Made by a program: the position numbers and the translations under genes
Origin: Sapria himalayana
Taxonomy: Eukaryota > Streptophyta > Magnoliopsida > Malpighiales > Rafflesiaceae
DNA length: 64,000 nucleotides
NCBI GenBank assembly: GCA_029783825.1
Contig: JAREIK010012223.1
Span: 1 to 64,000 of the forward strand
Direction of reading: 5' to 3'
Shown here: positions 27,583 through 39,669 of the stretch, in pieces
How positions within the stretch are numbered: the stretch's first letter is position 1
How the letters are laid out: each line of letters starts with the position of its first letter
Notes under the pieces: model-generated
Told to the model about the DNA's origin: nothing
Seen by the model: the letters and a program-made list of their open reading frames with translations, nothing else
The model's database searches: none

Positions 27583-27762
27583 CCCCAACTCCTCAAAATC
27601 TTTATACTGCTCTAGCACCCGAGCATATCCCTCTATTACCATCTGCATTGCTTTTTTTAGTTCTAGTCTGCATTTCATCTCCACCTCCTACTCCTTCCTT
27701 GTATCTGCCAATCCCCTTTTTGTATCTAGCTGCTCTTCCAACATAATTGTTTTAACCTTGCG
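27583..27762 (-). pseudogene. Fragment of a KIN-12-type kinesin coiled coil
   Basis: Minus-strand reading gives RKVKTIMLEEQLDTKRGL, ADTRKE, a stop at 27688, then EVEMKCRLELKKAMQ and MVIEGYARVLEQYKDFEE. The segment is heptad-like and matches my recollection of the plant phragmoplast kinesin KIN-12 stalk, which has an EGHARMLEQYADLEEKH motif. Only about 60 residues remain, without motor domain, and it runs directly into the element module. It is best explained as a captured exon. An unrelated coiled-coil protein is the alternative. Confidence 0.6.
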
Positions 27763-28387
27763 AATAGTTTCTTGTATGTATACTTGTTCATGTGTGTATG
27801 TCCCTTTGTGTGTGTGTGTAGATACTGACACATGTACTTTCATGCAGATACAGATACCATCAAAGACAATAGAAGGTAATAAAATAGGGCTTAAAATACC
27901 CATATAATTCTCTTAGGCATGGTCAGCATCTTCTAGTTTTTTGTCCTCTAATACTCCACTCAGATAAATAACATTGTTACTCCTATTCATTAAGCATGAC
28001 ATACTACATTTACAAACCAATAAAGAATACTACACAATGCTACTGATAAACAAATAGTCTAGTGCATGCAGCAACAACTACCATTTGCTAGAAATTTCAC
28101 ACAACGAGATAATCATGAGTTTAATTTTAAATTACTAAATAAAGATTTCTTCAAGATTTCTAATCAACTATCCATCAAGATATTCTTCTTTGTTGCCCAG
28201 GTTCACACATTAATCCATGGTAAATAAAAGAAAGTTAGAAATGAGTTTTGTACGAAATTAATATGTTTTAAATGAAAAATCCAAAATATGCCGCTTGTTT
28301 GAAAAATATTACCAATAGTAACGTGTCTGGAAATAGTGTGGCAATGGTCGTCATTGTGAATGATGGTCATTGCCATGCTATTGAATT
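27763..28387. other. Spacer, no gene recognised
   Basis: Mixed AT-rich sequence with a short (GT)n/(TG) patch at 27790-27830. It may hold intron sequence of the captured kinesin or SMAX1-LIKE fragments; nothing further can be supported. Confidence 0.4.
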
Positions 28388-28757
28388 TTAAAAATCAAGA
28401 CCTTCATCAATGTTTGCCTCACTTGATGATGCCGAATTTGGGCTTGAATTTGGATTTGACATGAGATCTAGTTTGGATTCATTTCTACTTTTAATATTGC
28501 ATCTTGGCCATATAAATTTCCAAGTGAGTGGCCAAAGTTTAGTTGGTGGTTTGATAAAGAAATGATGCAAAAATAGAAGATGATGAAGATACATTTAACT
28601 TGATAGTTTTCTCTGGATTGAAATGGAGAAGCCACTTGTGGAAAGATCTATTGATTTGTTGAAGTTGACAAGATCACTCTAAATCATGATTAAAGAAAAA
28701 AAACAAATCATTTAATAGGAAGAAGATGATATAGATACATTTGAGTATGACATGGCC

Positions 28758-28789
<32 letters not shown>

Positions 28790-30032
28790 ATAGGCACCTT
28801 ATCATCGCCCCTCTTTTCTTCTTTATACCGCTGGAGCCACAACTATAAACTTGAGCAAGCAGAACCTACAGAAATGAACTCATTATTCCGAACATGAGTT
28901 TCTTTGTCAAAGTTAATGGAGCAATTGGGGCTACATGTTGCACTTTTTGTAAGTAATCCAGATTCAATCTTTTGCCATAGATTTACACTCTCACATGTAG
29001 ATGTTTTGCTCCTGCACACATTTTTCTTCTTTTTTATAACTTAGTCAAATGTCTGACTAGTAAAATATGAAGTATGTATGTACACTTATATACAATAGTT
29101 GACACGATGGTACATATGAATCAGTGTGTGGGTGTATGTGTCTGTGTGTCTTTGTGGATGTATATTTGAGTCATTGATGGGTAGTGTAAGTAAATGATAT
29201 ATTACACTAGAGAAATCTGAGAGAAAAAAAGTAAAAAAAAGAGAATCATTTTACCCATTGAGATTTAGGCTAAGATTCATGCTTCCAACTAAACAATGAC
29301 TAGATAAAGTTCCAAAATAGTCTCTATAGAGGGAAAGCCTACTTTACACTTGATGTAAGTTTGGACTGTGGTCATTCCCATGAGCCATTCATTTCCAGAC
29401 TCGCCACATATTATGCAGATCAGACTTTGTATCTCTATGATAATGTGCTCTGTAATGTTGTTACCTACTTGCCAACTATAATTTGGCCAGATATCAGAGA
29501 CCCATTTAAGATCACCCACATATAAAACAACTGTTCTTTTCGAATAACCATCTACGATGCACTTAAGCACCATAAATTTCTGGTCAACATCTACTTTTGA
29601 ATGATTCCTAAAAGAGAACAGAGGAAATATTATTAATCTAACCATTTCTATTTTCTCACTCACTCCTCTTACTATGCTCTCTATCCTTGCCACACACTCT
29701 TCTGTAATCACGATGTTTCTTGTCTTCCTCTCCATCACCTTTAAAACCCTCACCACATCTGTTTTCTTTGTCAGTGTTTATAATGGTGAGCTTAAGTCCT
29801 TCCTAAATGTTTCAAATTAATTGAAAGAAAGAAAAGGAGGAGGAGAAGAGTTGGCTATAGTGAGAAGTTTTATGGCTTCTTTCAGGTATGAATTTTTGAG
29901 AACTGGAGTGATATTTATAGGGGCAACCAGGGCGGTGGATGTACTTCTGGAACAAATATCCATGGATACAGCTTGTTCAACCATGTTTTTCACTAGGTTG
30001 GATGCCACACACACTTCTATTATTCCCAATGC
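28388..30032 (-). pseudogene. SMAX1-LIKE (SMXL, Clp-ATPase-like) gene fragment, antisense
   Basis: Reading the minus strand from 30032 downward gives SNLVKNMVEQAVSMDICSRS (end of the Clp-N region). Next comes RVLKVMERKTRNIVITEE (first P-loop-like domain) with SIVRGVSEKIEM, FPLFSFRNHSKVDVDQKF, VVLYVGDLKWVSDIWPNYS, ITEHIIIEIQSLIC and NEWLMGMTTVQTYIKCKVG, all in the order seen in SMXL4/5-type proteins. A frameshift near 29300 leads to LVGSMNLSLNLNG and a GT donor. About 28840-29000 gives ATCSPNCSINFDKET, resembling the family's CxxC segment; 28388-28594 is a weaker match. SMXL proteins are repressors in karrikin/strigolactone signalling or phloem development. Stops and the missing N- and C-terminal parts make this a dead fragment. 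Confidence 0.85.
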
Positions 30033-31294
30033 CTAGTTTTTAAAATTTTTAAAATTTAATAGCCGGCATTCACAATGCCGGTCTTTGATTTTTAAAATTC
30101 AATAGCATGACAATGACCTTCATTCACAATGATGCAAATTGCCACACTATTTCCAAACATATTAGTTTGGTAATATTTTATAAACTAGCATTATATTTTG
30201 GATTTTTTATTTAAAACATATTATTTCCTTACAAAACTCGATGAGAAAATGACAAACAAAAGAAAAATAAAAGTTAAAAAGACAATAGGCTGCGTGGTAT
30301 TGAATTTTTCCGCACCTGTAGGTTCATATAGGAGTCCACCAAAGCAAGGAAACCTAAAAGAAACCAAAGAAAAAAATTGAGAAAAAAAATGCAATACACA
30401 CGAAAGAACACACGGTAGTTCACCTTTGTATTCCATTCCACACTTGAGTTTTACAATGACCATCTTCCTAGTCAAGTTGTAAAGAAAAGGTTTAAAAAAT
30501 TAACCCATCTTAAATCTTCATTCAAATTATTGATATTTTACTTTGTGTGTGCGTGCAATACTTTGATATTTTTAAATATATTTATTATAATTTGATTATT
30601 ATATATTTTCTAATAGATACATCTCCAATATAAATTGTGATCATACATGAAACAACAATGTACAGAAAAATAAAAAAAGATAAAAATAATAAAAAAACAA
30701 TGTAAAAAAATGAATGTTCATCTGATATTTTAACTTAATAAAGATAAAATTTACCCCAATTTCATGCATCATACACTATATTTACCCTAAGGTATATATC
30801 ATGAAGAATGAGATATATTACGAGGTCATGCACTGGTATGAAAATAAGTAATCTTGTCCAAGAATATAAAATTTTATTTTTTTACTACTTTGTGAATTAT
30901 TAGATGTAACAATATAACCTTCTTGATTTTTAGGGATAAAACTGTCAAGATATTACACTCACAAATCTCAGACCTATGCAAGAGTCTTGTGTGCCAGGCA
31001 GTACCTTTATGCTTTATTTTTTTTTTACTTTTGGTATACAATAATTAACCCTAATTTTTAAAAGAATGCTCATATTTTTTTTTATTTTTCTTGCTTCTAT
31101 ACACCTTTGTGTGTGTGTGTGTTTTTTTTTATCTATTTATTTATTTATTTATTTATCATGATTATTGTATTTTTGTTTTTTATTTATTTGAGCACTTAAC
31201 TTGTAGGATGCCCTAAACCATACCATACACATTATATTGTGTATACTTGTATACATACATACATATATGTATACATACATACTTACTTACTTAC

Positions 31295-31331
<37 letters not shown>

Positions 31332-31599
31332 TATATATATCATGATTATTAAGTATTTACTTTAGTTTCTTTTATTTACTTGGGAGCATTTGACATGTGG
31401 GGTACCACAAGGCACAAACTTATAAAATAATACTCTTTTTTTATTATTTTTCTTAGATGTATACACTTCAACACACACACACATATGCCCTAAGATTGTA
31501 TATTCAAAAGTCCATTTTTTAATTTTAATAAATTTTCTCTATTTTTTTTCTTTTTTCTCCCCTCTCTCTCTCTCTCCTATCATTCATGGAAACCCTAAA
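30033..31599. other. AT-rich spacer with simple repeats
   Basis: It contains an inverted pair of short GC patches near 30060-30130 (similar wording to 28330-28385), poly-T runs and TACA/TACT tetranucleotide repeats at about 31244-31344. A reverse ORF at 30221-30475 (84 codons) is not recognisable. No gene is called. Confidence 0.5.
31244..31344 (+). repeat. (TACA)n/(TACT)n microsatellite
   Basis: ATACATACATACATATATGT followed by four ACTT units, seven or more ACAT units and an (AT)n tail. Confidence 0.9.
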
Positions 31600-32996
31600 C
31601 CAAAACATAATGTTCATAAGAAACTTCAAAAAAGCTTACAAGTACGGACAATAACTCTGTCACATCCTCGGTCCTACTGGAAAATCCACAAGAGATCAAG
31701 TTAGAGCATGATCCCTCAAGGCCTCTCCTCCGGTGAAGCTTCAATTCTATCTTCACAAAGATAGTCCAGTAGCACATATATTGATGCCATCCTTAGAGAA
31801 TCTTGCAATCCACCTTTTGAAATAACTAATCCTGACATCACTGCCTTGCTATAACAAAGAAATTTGAGTAGCTGCACGAAACAAGAATAACATATGGTAG
31901 GCACCTGCAATGAAGCACGGCCATTGTGAAAAAAAAGAAAAAAGGAAAAACAAGCAAGAGATGGTGAAGATGGTGATACACATGCTCCATAGTATATCTA
32001 CATTGTAGGGAACAATCTGCTATAGTTTATCCCTGAAAGGTATGCACTTGACTAAGGTCTTCTTACTATGTATAATATTTTGTAGAGTTCTTGCATCAAC
32101 CTCATGTAATCTATCAATCATCTCCACAGCTTGCTTAACAATGCCAATCACCACATTGGTTGCCATGTCTTCATCAAAGAACGTCGCTGTCTCGACGTCT
32201 TCCACATTTTCAGCTGCTAAATGTGATTTTGAAGAAGATGATACATCACAGAGAATGGTAAGCACACACCTCGATACCTTCAATGCATGCTTCACGAATC
32301 CACTAACCAACATCTCTTATATTATCAATAGAATAGTCATCCAGAGCTTCAAATTAACTAGCCATTACATTTTTCTTAATCAGATAATAGATGGATAAGT
32401 GAGAACTAGGAGCCAATCTTTCATGGGCAAATTTTTGAGACAAAGAGATGAGCCCTCTAATAGAACAACCTTGCTACGACATCTCTAGTCTCAGTGTCAC
32501 CCTGCACCTTAATCTCACAGAGCTTGAAGACAACCTTTCTCCATTTATGAGCCATTAACCCAAAACGGAAGAACTCCTATGGCTAAAGCAAAGCCCATTC
32601 TAATAGTAGTGTTTTGATCAAAAAGTTGTTGTAGGTACTTTGAGTCACACCGACTGCATCACCATTTTCTACAGAAACCAGGTAAGCTCAAACAAAGTGT
32701 TTCAGAGCACTAATAGCTATGTTCTGTGAAGTTTAAAGGGGAAGAAGATACATGGAGCTATAATGATATAATGGGTCATGTTGGAAAGAAATTAACTTGC
32801 ATGGGACCACTTGTATCTGAGGGTTGGGATGCCTCATGTTCTCAACGAAGGTATCAAGTAGACTTTGTGTTATCTTCTCAGATATTGGTAAATGACACAA
32901 TCAATACATTATATCAATTGGGAGACAGTGGAGTGCATCATCTCTCCCCCCTTACCTTGATAAAGACAAGCTTTCTCAATTGCACCAACTATGCCA
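31600..32996 (-). pseudogene. Tubulin-folding cofactor D (TFC D) gene fragment, antisense
   Basis: Minus-strand exons appear in protein order: VGAIEKACLYQGKGGE (about 32990-32830), AISALKHFV with GDTETRDVVARLF (about 32725-32430), ALDDYSIDNIRDVG (about 32350), then DEDMATNVVIGIVKQAVE and MIDRLHEVDARTLQNII with CIPFRDKL (to 32020), and FVQLLKFLCYSKAVMSG, LVISKGGLQDSLRMAS, LDLLWIF (31905-31600). These follow the HEAT-repeat C-terminal half of plant cofactor D, needed for alpha/beta-tubulin heterodimer assembly. Intron-sized gaps remain between blocks, so capture was at DNA level. In-frame stops and frameshifts occur in most blocks, and the N-terminal half is absent. Confidence 0.85.
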
Positions 32997-32999
32997 ACT

Positions 33000-34041
33000 A
33001 CATCTTTTTGCTTATTTACAAAAGAGAGTTTTTTTTTTCAAATGGCATCGTTCATTGCTTTATTAATATAAACTAAATATAGTTATAAATACTTTTATAT
33101 ATAATGGCATATGATTATATTATTATACAAGTATTTAGATATAATATTTGTGTTTAAAGTATTTTTATAAATGTTACTTATATATAATTATATATATGTA
33201 ACACTTTTATAGATATTATATAGTATATATATCACATTTATATAAACATTATAAATATTATATATTTATATAAAAATAAATGTGTTATATAAATGTTTAA
33301 AAAAATGTATAACCATTTTATATGTTATATAATTGTTATATAAAAAATTATATAAATGGATAGTTTTATGTAAATGTTGTATAGATATTTTTAAACATTA
33401 ATACATATGTATAAATATGTATATATAACATTATATATTTCTATAAACATATCGGTGTTTATATATAATGTACTACATGTGTGTGTGTGTGTATTAAAGT
33501 ATTGACATTTATATATAATGTCATGTGAATATATAAAAGTATAAATGTTTATATATACTGTTATCTGTTTATAATATTATTGGAGACAACAAAATTAGAA
33601 CCCATAAACATTAAGTTTGTTTTATCTTAAGTTACAGAGGTAGAAAAATTAAGAATAATTTTTTTTAAGTTACAAAAGGAGAAAACTATATGCAAATATT
33701 TAGTATTTGAAATCAATAAAATCCTAAAAATTTAAATAGTAAAAGAACAAAGTTTACACAGACCATTTATTGTTTCATTAATGCTGTAGAGTCAAAATCA
33801 TATAAGTGATATAAAAATAGAAGGAAAAAGAAGGAAGATTGGTGGAAAATTAAAGTAAAAATCAAACCTAAATATTATGTAAAAACCAAACTCCACCAGT
33901 GGTAATCAAATAGAGAGAGACAGAGATATGTATATAGCATTCTGAAGAAGAAAAGTAATGATAATATTACCGGTAACAAGAAGAGAATGATTTTATAGGT
34001 TTCTCACATAGTCCCATTTTGATTCTTCTCTCATCGTCATT
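33000..34041. other. AT-rich low-complexity spacer
   Basis: 33070-33560 is made of diverged TATATAATGT/ATTTATATAA units with a short (GT)n at 33479-33492. 33590-34041 is AT-rich, single-copy-like sequence without a supportable gene. Confidence 0.55.
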
Positions 34042-34440
34042 CATTAAAACAAAAAATCACATATTGCTAGGTAAAATTTCTTAGCTAAATGTGCATTTTC
34101 AATCACTAAACGGGATATAGCAATGGATTAATGATGGAATCATTCATAGTCTAAAGTGCTTATTGCTAAAATTTAGTGAGGGAAGGTGTCCCTAGCTAAT
34201 AATTTAGCGACTAAAAAATCCCAAGCAAACAAAATAATTTTTCTAGTTAAATTAGCACGCTAAATAAAAGTTTTCGCCACTAAACAAATATAACAACGGA
34301 AGTTTTTCCAATCTAATGTGCTCGTCGCTAAATGTTAGTGACTGAAATAGTCCTTAGCAAAATAATTTTAGCAACGGAAAAAATCACTTACTAAAATAAA
34401 ATATCCCAAGCTAAAATAGCTTGGGAATATTCCATAGCTA
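34042..34440 (+). repeat. Degenerate left end and subterminal repeats of the second family
   Basis: CATTAAAACAAAAAATCACA then TATTGCTAGG aligns with the CACTACAAAAAAAATCCC left end. It is followed by AGCTAAATGTGCATTT, ATTTAGTGAGGGA and CCCTAGCTAAT motifs as at 38966 and, inverted, at 61319. The terminal CACTA is mutated. Confidence 0.7.
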
Positions 34441-34904
34441 TTTTAATTTCAAACTATTTTCAGAATTTAATTTATTTTAAAATTTTTTAATTAAATAATT
34501 TAATATATTTATATTAAATTGAATAAAAACAGGAATTATAAATGATAATTTATAATTAACAAAAAATAAAATCATTTAATAACTTATTTTAATATAATAT
34601 TTTACAATTTAAAATAAAAAATAACAAAATTTTATTACATTTTATTCATCAATGTATCTATCGACAGTGCATAAAGTATAATCTATCCATGCATTGACAT
34701 TGCTTTCTCTCCCTCTAGTCCTCCGATCACTATTTTTCTGATGTGACAAAGCTGTTTGAGTCACGGCACATCATGTCTAGTGAAAAATCTCTTCACTTAT
34801 ACAACATTTATATGGTGAACAATGCGGTACCATATCTATAAAAAATTTAAACCACTCAATCAAATCAAAATAAATAAAAAAAGTTTTGTTTTGATAAATA
34901 TATA

Positions 34905-35092
34905 ATATTGCAGTATATATGTACATATATACTAGTATTTTACTCGTGCATATATTACAGTAGTATATGTACATAAAAACTATAGTATTATGTGTACATA
35001 TATACTGAGTACAAATATACTCAGTATATATGTACATAAAATACTGTAATATTATATGTACGTATATACTTAGTGTATAAGTATGTATATAC
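34905..35092. repeat. Palindromic TATATGTACATATA satellite, copy 1
   Basis: Tandem units of roughly 18-22 bases centred on the self-complementary TATATGTACATATA with ACTGAGTA or ACTAGTA spacers. Confidence 0.85.
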
Positions 35093-35096
35093 CACA

Positions 35097-35270
35097 TTTT
35101 TTGCTATTGCTGCTACTCCCACTACTACTACCTCTCCTACAGTTGCTGCCACTGCTGCAGCCACTGTTGCCACCGACCGCCACTGCTGCTACCACCATTG
35201 CCACTTCTGCCACTACCACCACTACCGTCACTGCCGCTACTACCATTACTGTTGCAGCTAATAATAAAAG
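35097..35270 (+). repeat. GC-rich triplet repeat (CTRCYR)n, forward copy
   Basis: Imperfect CTACTGCCACTACTACC-type triplets in otherwise AT-rich DNA, open in several frames on both strands (Thr/Ala, Leu/Pro, Val/Gly). It is the reverse complement in style of the larger blocks at 58.4-58.8 and 59.6-60.25 kb. Confidence 0.85.
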
Positions 35271-35779
35271 TGGGGCGGGCGATGATGCTTGACTGATGAA
35301 CTTCCATACCAACCACTCGTTTTGAGATTGAGTGAGTTTTTGATGAGACGGCGAAGCTGCTTCATCAAAATAGGACTCGATATTCTTCATGGACTAGAAT
35401 TACACAACACTACAGGAGCATCATTATCATCATCATCATCCTAAGCCCTAGTATAATTAGAACCAATCATTGCAGAGCCAAGAGCATGAAAACTTATTTA
35501 CTCATACGTTCACTTTATTCCATGTGATAATTGCATACCAACACAAATACTAAGATTTTTAAGACCAACTTTTATCTGCTTGGCTGGCCTAGACCAGAAA
35601 TATATTCATTCCACATCTTTTGAATAATTCTAATATCCATGGCTTTTATTACCTACATCAGTAAGTAATGCACGATGATGACCAAACCAGCCCGAGCAAT
35701 TATATATTCAAGAGTGTGTTTGTGTGTAAATGGGTGTGTATGTATGACAATATATAGATGTCTACAAATAAATATATGC

Positions 35780-35885
35780 ACCCACTTATGTATATACTCG
35801 GTATATACGTAGATATATACTTAGTATATATGTACATTTATACCAAGTATATTTGTATGTATATATTATAGTATTATATGCACGT
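35780..35885. repeat. Palindromic TATATGTACATATA satellite, copy 2
   Basis: TATACTCGGTATATACGTAG-type units as in the other satellite stretches. Confidence 0.75.
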
Positions 35886-37464
35886 ATAAATACTTACATA
35901 GACTTGGATGATACACACACTTGTACTTTAATGCAAATACACGTGTCATCAAAGACAACAGAAGAGAATAATCTAAGACTTAAAAAATACGCATATAGGT
36001 CTCTCGGGAATGGTTTGCTTTTCTAGTTCATTTTCCTTTGGTACTTCACACAGATAGAGTACATTGTTATACCTACACATGGAGCATAACATACTACATT
36101 TACAAACCAATAACTGATACCAAGCAGTCACAGAATCTCAACTACGATGATGCAGATGTGGACTGTGATGATGAAGATATGCCCAGGGTGAGAGTGTTGA
36201 GAACAAACCTACATTTGCATGGAATTAATTCTTTTGGTTCATCTCACAGCTTTAGAAGCTAAGGGGTTGTTCTTAGCACCATGGAGGACCAGCCAAGGCT
36301 TTTACATCCCTATAATAGGCTAAAACTCTACCCAAAAAATTTGGGAACACACAAACATATTCATAGATATATAAAAATTATTATTATAGACATGAACAAA
36401 CATAAATTAAAGTTGATAGTCATACAGCTTCAACAAAAAATTAATTAAATAATTTAATATTTTTATATTAAATTGAATAAAAATAGAAACTATAAATAAT
36501 AATTTATAATTTAATAACTTATTCTAATATAATATTTTACATAATTAAAACAAAAAAATAACAAAATTTTATTACATCTTATTCATCAATGTGTCTACCA
36601 ATAGTGCATAAAGTATAATCTATGCGTTCATTGATTATTACTTTCTCTCCCTCTGCTCCTCCAATTACTATTTTTCTACTGTGACAAAGCTATCCGAGTC
36701 ACGACACATCATGTCTAGTGAAAAATCCTTTCACTTATACAAGCTTTGCATGGGGAACAATATGGTACCATATTTGTAAGAAATTTAAACCACTCAATCA
36801 AATCAAAAAAAATGTTTTGATAAATATATAATACTGTAGTATATATGTACATATACTAGCATTTCACTCGTACATATATTATGGCAGTATATGTACATAA
36901 AAACTGTAGTATTATGTGTACATATATACTGAGTACAAATTAGTACCCGATATATACTAGCATTTCACTCGTACATATTTCCCTGCCAACCACTCGTTTT
37001 GTGATTAAGTAAGTTTTTGATGAGGTGGGAAGCTTCTTCTCCCAAAATAGGACCCGATATTCCTGCTGGACCAGAATTACATGGCACTACATGAGAATCA
37101 TCATCATCATCATCCTAAGCCCTAGTACAATTAGAATAAATCATTGCAGAACTAAGAGCAATAAAACTTTTTTACTCATACGTTTGCTTTGTAGCATCTG
37201 ATAATTACATATTAACACAATTACTAAGATTTTTAAGACCAACCTCTTTTTGCCTGGCTGGCGTGGACCAGAAATATCTTCATCCTACAGCTTTAGAGAA
37301 AATCTAAGATCCATGGCTTTTATTACTTGCATCAATAAGTAATGCATGATGATGACTAGACCAGCTCAAGGAATTATATATTCAAAAGTGCGTCTGTGTG
37401 TAAATCGGTGTGTATGTATGACAATATATACATGTCTGCAAATAAATATATGCACCCACTTTGT

Positions 37465-37775
37465 ATATATTCGGTATATACGTACATATATACTATAGTA
37501 TAAAAGTACATATATACCGAGTATATATGTATGTATATACTATAGTATAAAAGTACTTATATACCGAGTTTATACATACGTATATACTACAGTATATATG
37601 TATGTATATACTGAGTATTTACATACAAATATACTCAGTATATACAAACATATATACTCGGTATATATGTACTTATATACTTAATATATACATAGATATA
37701 TACTCAGTATATATGTACATTTATACCAAGTATATATGTACGTATATACTTTAATATTATATGTACGTATATATA
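37465..37775. repeat. Palindromic satellite, expanded copy in the second 2-kb module
   Basis: About fifteen units of 20 bases alternating ATACTCGGTATATA, CTATAGTATA and GTACATATATAC; most units are self-complementary. A shorter stretch lies at 36835-36970. Confidence 0.85.
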
Positions 37776-38013
37776 CTCACATAACCTTGGATGATACACA
37801 CACTTTTACTTTAATGCAAATACACATACCATCAAAAACAACAGAAGAAAATAATCTAGGACTTAAAAAACACACATATAGGTCTCTTAGGCATGGTCAG
37901 CATTTCTAGTTCTTTTTCCTCTGGTACTCCACACAGATAAAGAACATTGTTACACCTACAAAATGGAGCATAACATACTACATTTACAAACCAATAACTG
38001 GGAACAAGTAGTT

Positions 38014-38160
38014 GCAGATCTGAACTATGACGATGCATATATGAATTGCAATGATGCAGATTTGAACTGTGATGACACATATCTAAACTACGACGATGAA
38101 AATATAAATTGAAACGACGCAGATCAGAATTGTGATGATGCATATCTGAACTGTGACGAC
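38014..38160 (+). repeat. 21-bp minisatellite, seven units
   Basis: Seven consecutive 21-base units of the type GCAGATCTGAACTATGACGAT, encoding a 7-residue repeat (Ala-Asp/Tyr-Leu-Asn-Cys/Tyr-Asp-Asp) on the + strand. The corresponding place in the upstream module (36133-36180) holds only about two units. One unit contains an in-frame TGA. Confidence 0.9.
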
Positions 38161-38439
38161 GTAAATCTACACAAAATAATAGTGTCAAGAGCAAACCTAC
38201 TTTTGCATGGAAGTAATTTTTTTGGTTCATCATACATCTTCAGAAGCTATTGTGTTGTCCCCAGCACCATGGAGGACCATCCAAGGGTTTTACATACCTA
38301 TAATAGACTAAAACTCTACCCAAAAAATTTGGGGACACACAATCATATTCATACATATATAAAAATAGTTATTATAGACATGAACAAACATAAATTAAAT
38401 TTGAAAGTCATACAGTCTCAACACATTCATAATTGTCAC

Positions 38440-38965
38440 TTGTGGCTCAACTTATGAACATGAAGTTAGAAAATCATATGTTTGAGAAATTATTTGATCA
38501 TGTGATAGAACAGATGAAGTAAATTATTTTGGACAATAATTTGGTCACTAATAACTTTTAATGCAATAGCAAATGTCCTATATGGACTCATAGTTAGCAG
38601 GCTTGACGTGATAGATAGCATTCCTAGTTGTAGCAGAGAAACCACATAAGAGAGGCTAGCATAAATGGACCAGCTAATTATGAGGATAATTTTGTTTTAA
38701 ATGATGATGAAAGAATGTTATGTTTTTGTTTTAACCATGAAGCTTTAGTATCAGAATTATTTTTGAACTATTTTTGATTTTTGTTAATTTTAAAGAACAA
38801 GGAATCGAAGAAAATGGAGGAAGAAAATGAGATAGGTAATAGTTTTTTAGGGTTAAATATGTCATGGTTAAGTTAATTTGTAATGTGTCAAAATAAATAT
38901 TAATGCTTCATAGCTTTTGATGATGAATCAAAGCTGACAGAGAAACAAGAGAAGAAAAAAACATC
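38440..38965 (+). pseudogene. Remnant of an unidentified element gene 3' end
   Basis: GTCCTATATGGACTCATAGTTAGC, split over 38576-38600, and GAGAGGCTAGC with AATTATGAGGATAATTT (38652-38695) match 57838-57950, where the reading is better preserved (MKEIINRIQQHMSYMKSRLA and so on). The frame is broken here. It ends at the next left-type terminus. Confidence 0.5.
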
Positions 38966-39230
38966 CACTATAAGAAAAAGTCCAAATGGCTAGGGAAAAT
39001 TCCTTAGCTAAATGGGGGGTTTCCATCGTTAAACAGGAAATGATGACGGATTACCGACGAAAGTTTTATAAAGCTAAAGTGCTCATCGCTAAAAATTAAT
39101 GAGGGAAAAAGTCACTACTTAAACAATTTTAGAGACAGAAAATTTCCTAGCTATAATAATGATTGTTCTTGCTAAATTAGCAAAAGAAAAATTTCTGGCT
39201 ATTTTCATTTCAAAACTATTTTCAGAATTT
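38966..39230 (+). repeat. Third left-type end with subterminal repeats
   Basis: CACTATAAGAAAAAGTCC then AAATGGCTAGGGAAAATTCC and TTAGCTAAATGGGG. The following GCTAAAGTGCTCATCGCTAA occurs also at 34155-34175 and 27129-27150. The preceding triplet is ATC; no matching partner was found. Confidence 0.75.
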
Positions 39231-39247
39231 TATTTTTAAAAAATTTT

Positions 39248-39665
39248 TTAATTAAATAATTTAATATTTTTATATTAAATTGAATAAAAACATAAACAAT
39301 AAATGATAATTTATTATTTAACAAAAAATCAAATAATTATATTAATTATTCTGATACAATATTTTACATAATTAAAACAAAAACATAACAAAATTTTATT
39401 ACATTTTATTCATCAATGTATCTACCGACAGTGCATAAAGTATAATCTATCCGTGCATTATCGTTGCTTTCTCTCCCTCAACTCCTCTGATCACCATCTT
39501 TCTACTACTACAAAGCTATCCAAGTCACAGTGCATCATGTCTAGTAAAAAATCCCATCACTTATACAAGCTTCATATGGGAAACAATGTGGTGTCATATC
39601 TGTATCAAATTTAAACTAGTCAATAAAATCAAAATAAATAAATAAATAAAGTTATGTTTTGATAA
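39248..39665 (+). repeat. Third copy of the end-proximal module
   Basis: Repeats 34487-34890 closely: AT block, CATCAATGTATCTACCGACA at about 39411, TCTCTCCCTCAACTCCTCTG, and TATACAAGCTTCATATGGG. Confidence 0.8.
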
Positions 39666-39669
39666 ATAT

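Larger units (their letters stand above)
34487..38430 (+). repeat. Two tandem copies of a 2-kb internal module (period about 1.95 kb)
   Basis: The wording starting TTAATTAAATAATTTAATAT at 34487 recurs at 36441. In each copy the order is: AT block, the element module near 34650/36585, GGTACCATATCTGTA-like block, palindromic satellite, a block with CACTCGTTTTGAGATT or its relative, a second satellite, then AGCACCATGGAGGACC (36278/38262) and CTATAATAGGCTAAAACTC. A third partial copy begins at 39248. Inverted counterparts lie at 58.2-60.9 kb. No convincing complete gene is seen, though parts stay open for up to about 125 codons. Confidence 0.8.

Noticed and set aside
32042..32398. 118-codon forward ORF over the cofactor D region
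   Set aside because: Shadow of the antisense cofactor D exon; the minus-strand reading has the recognisable family motifs.
37856..38233. 125-codon minus-strand ORF with His/Ser repeats as a possible metal-binding protein
   Set aside because: It is the antisense of the 21-bp minisatellite; repetition alone explains it.
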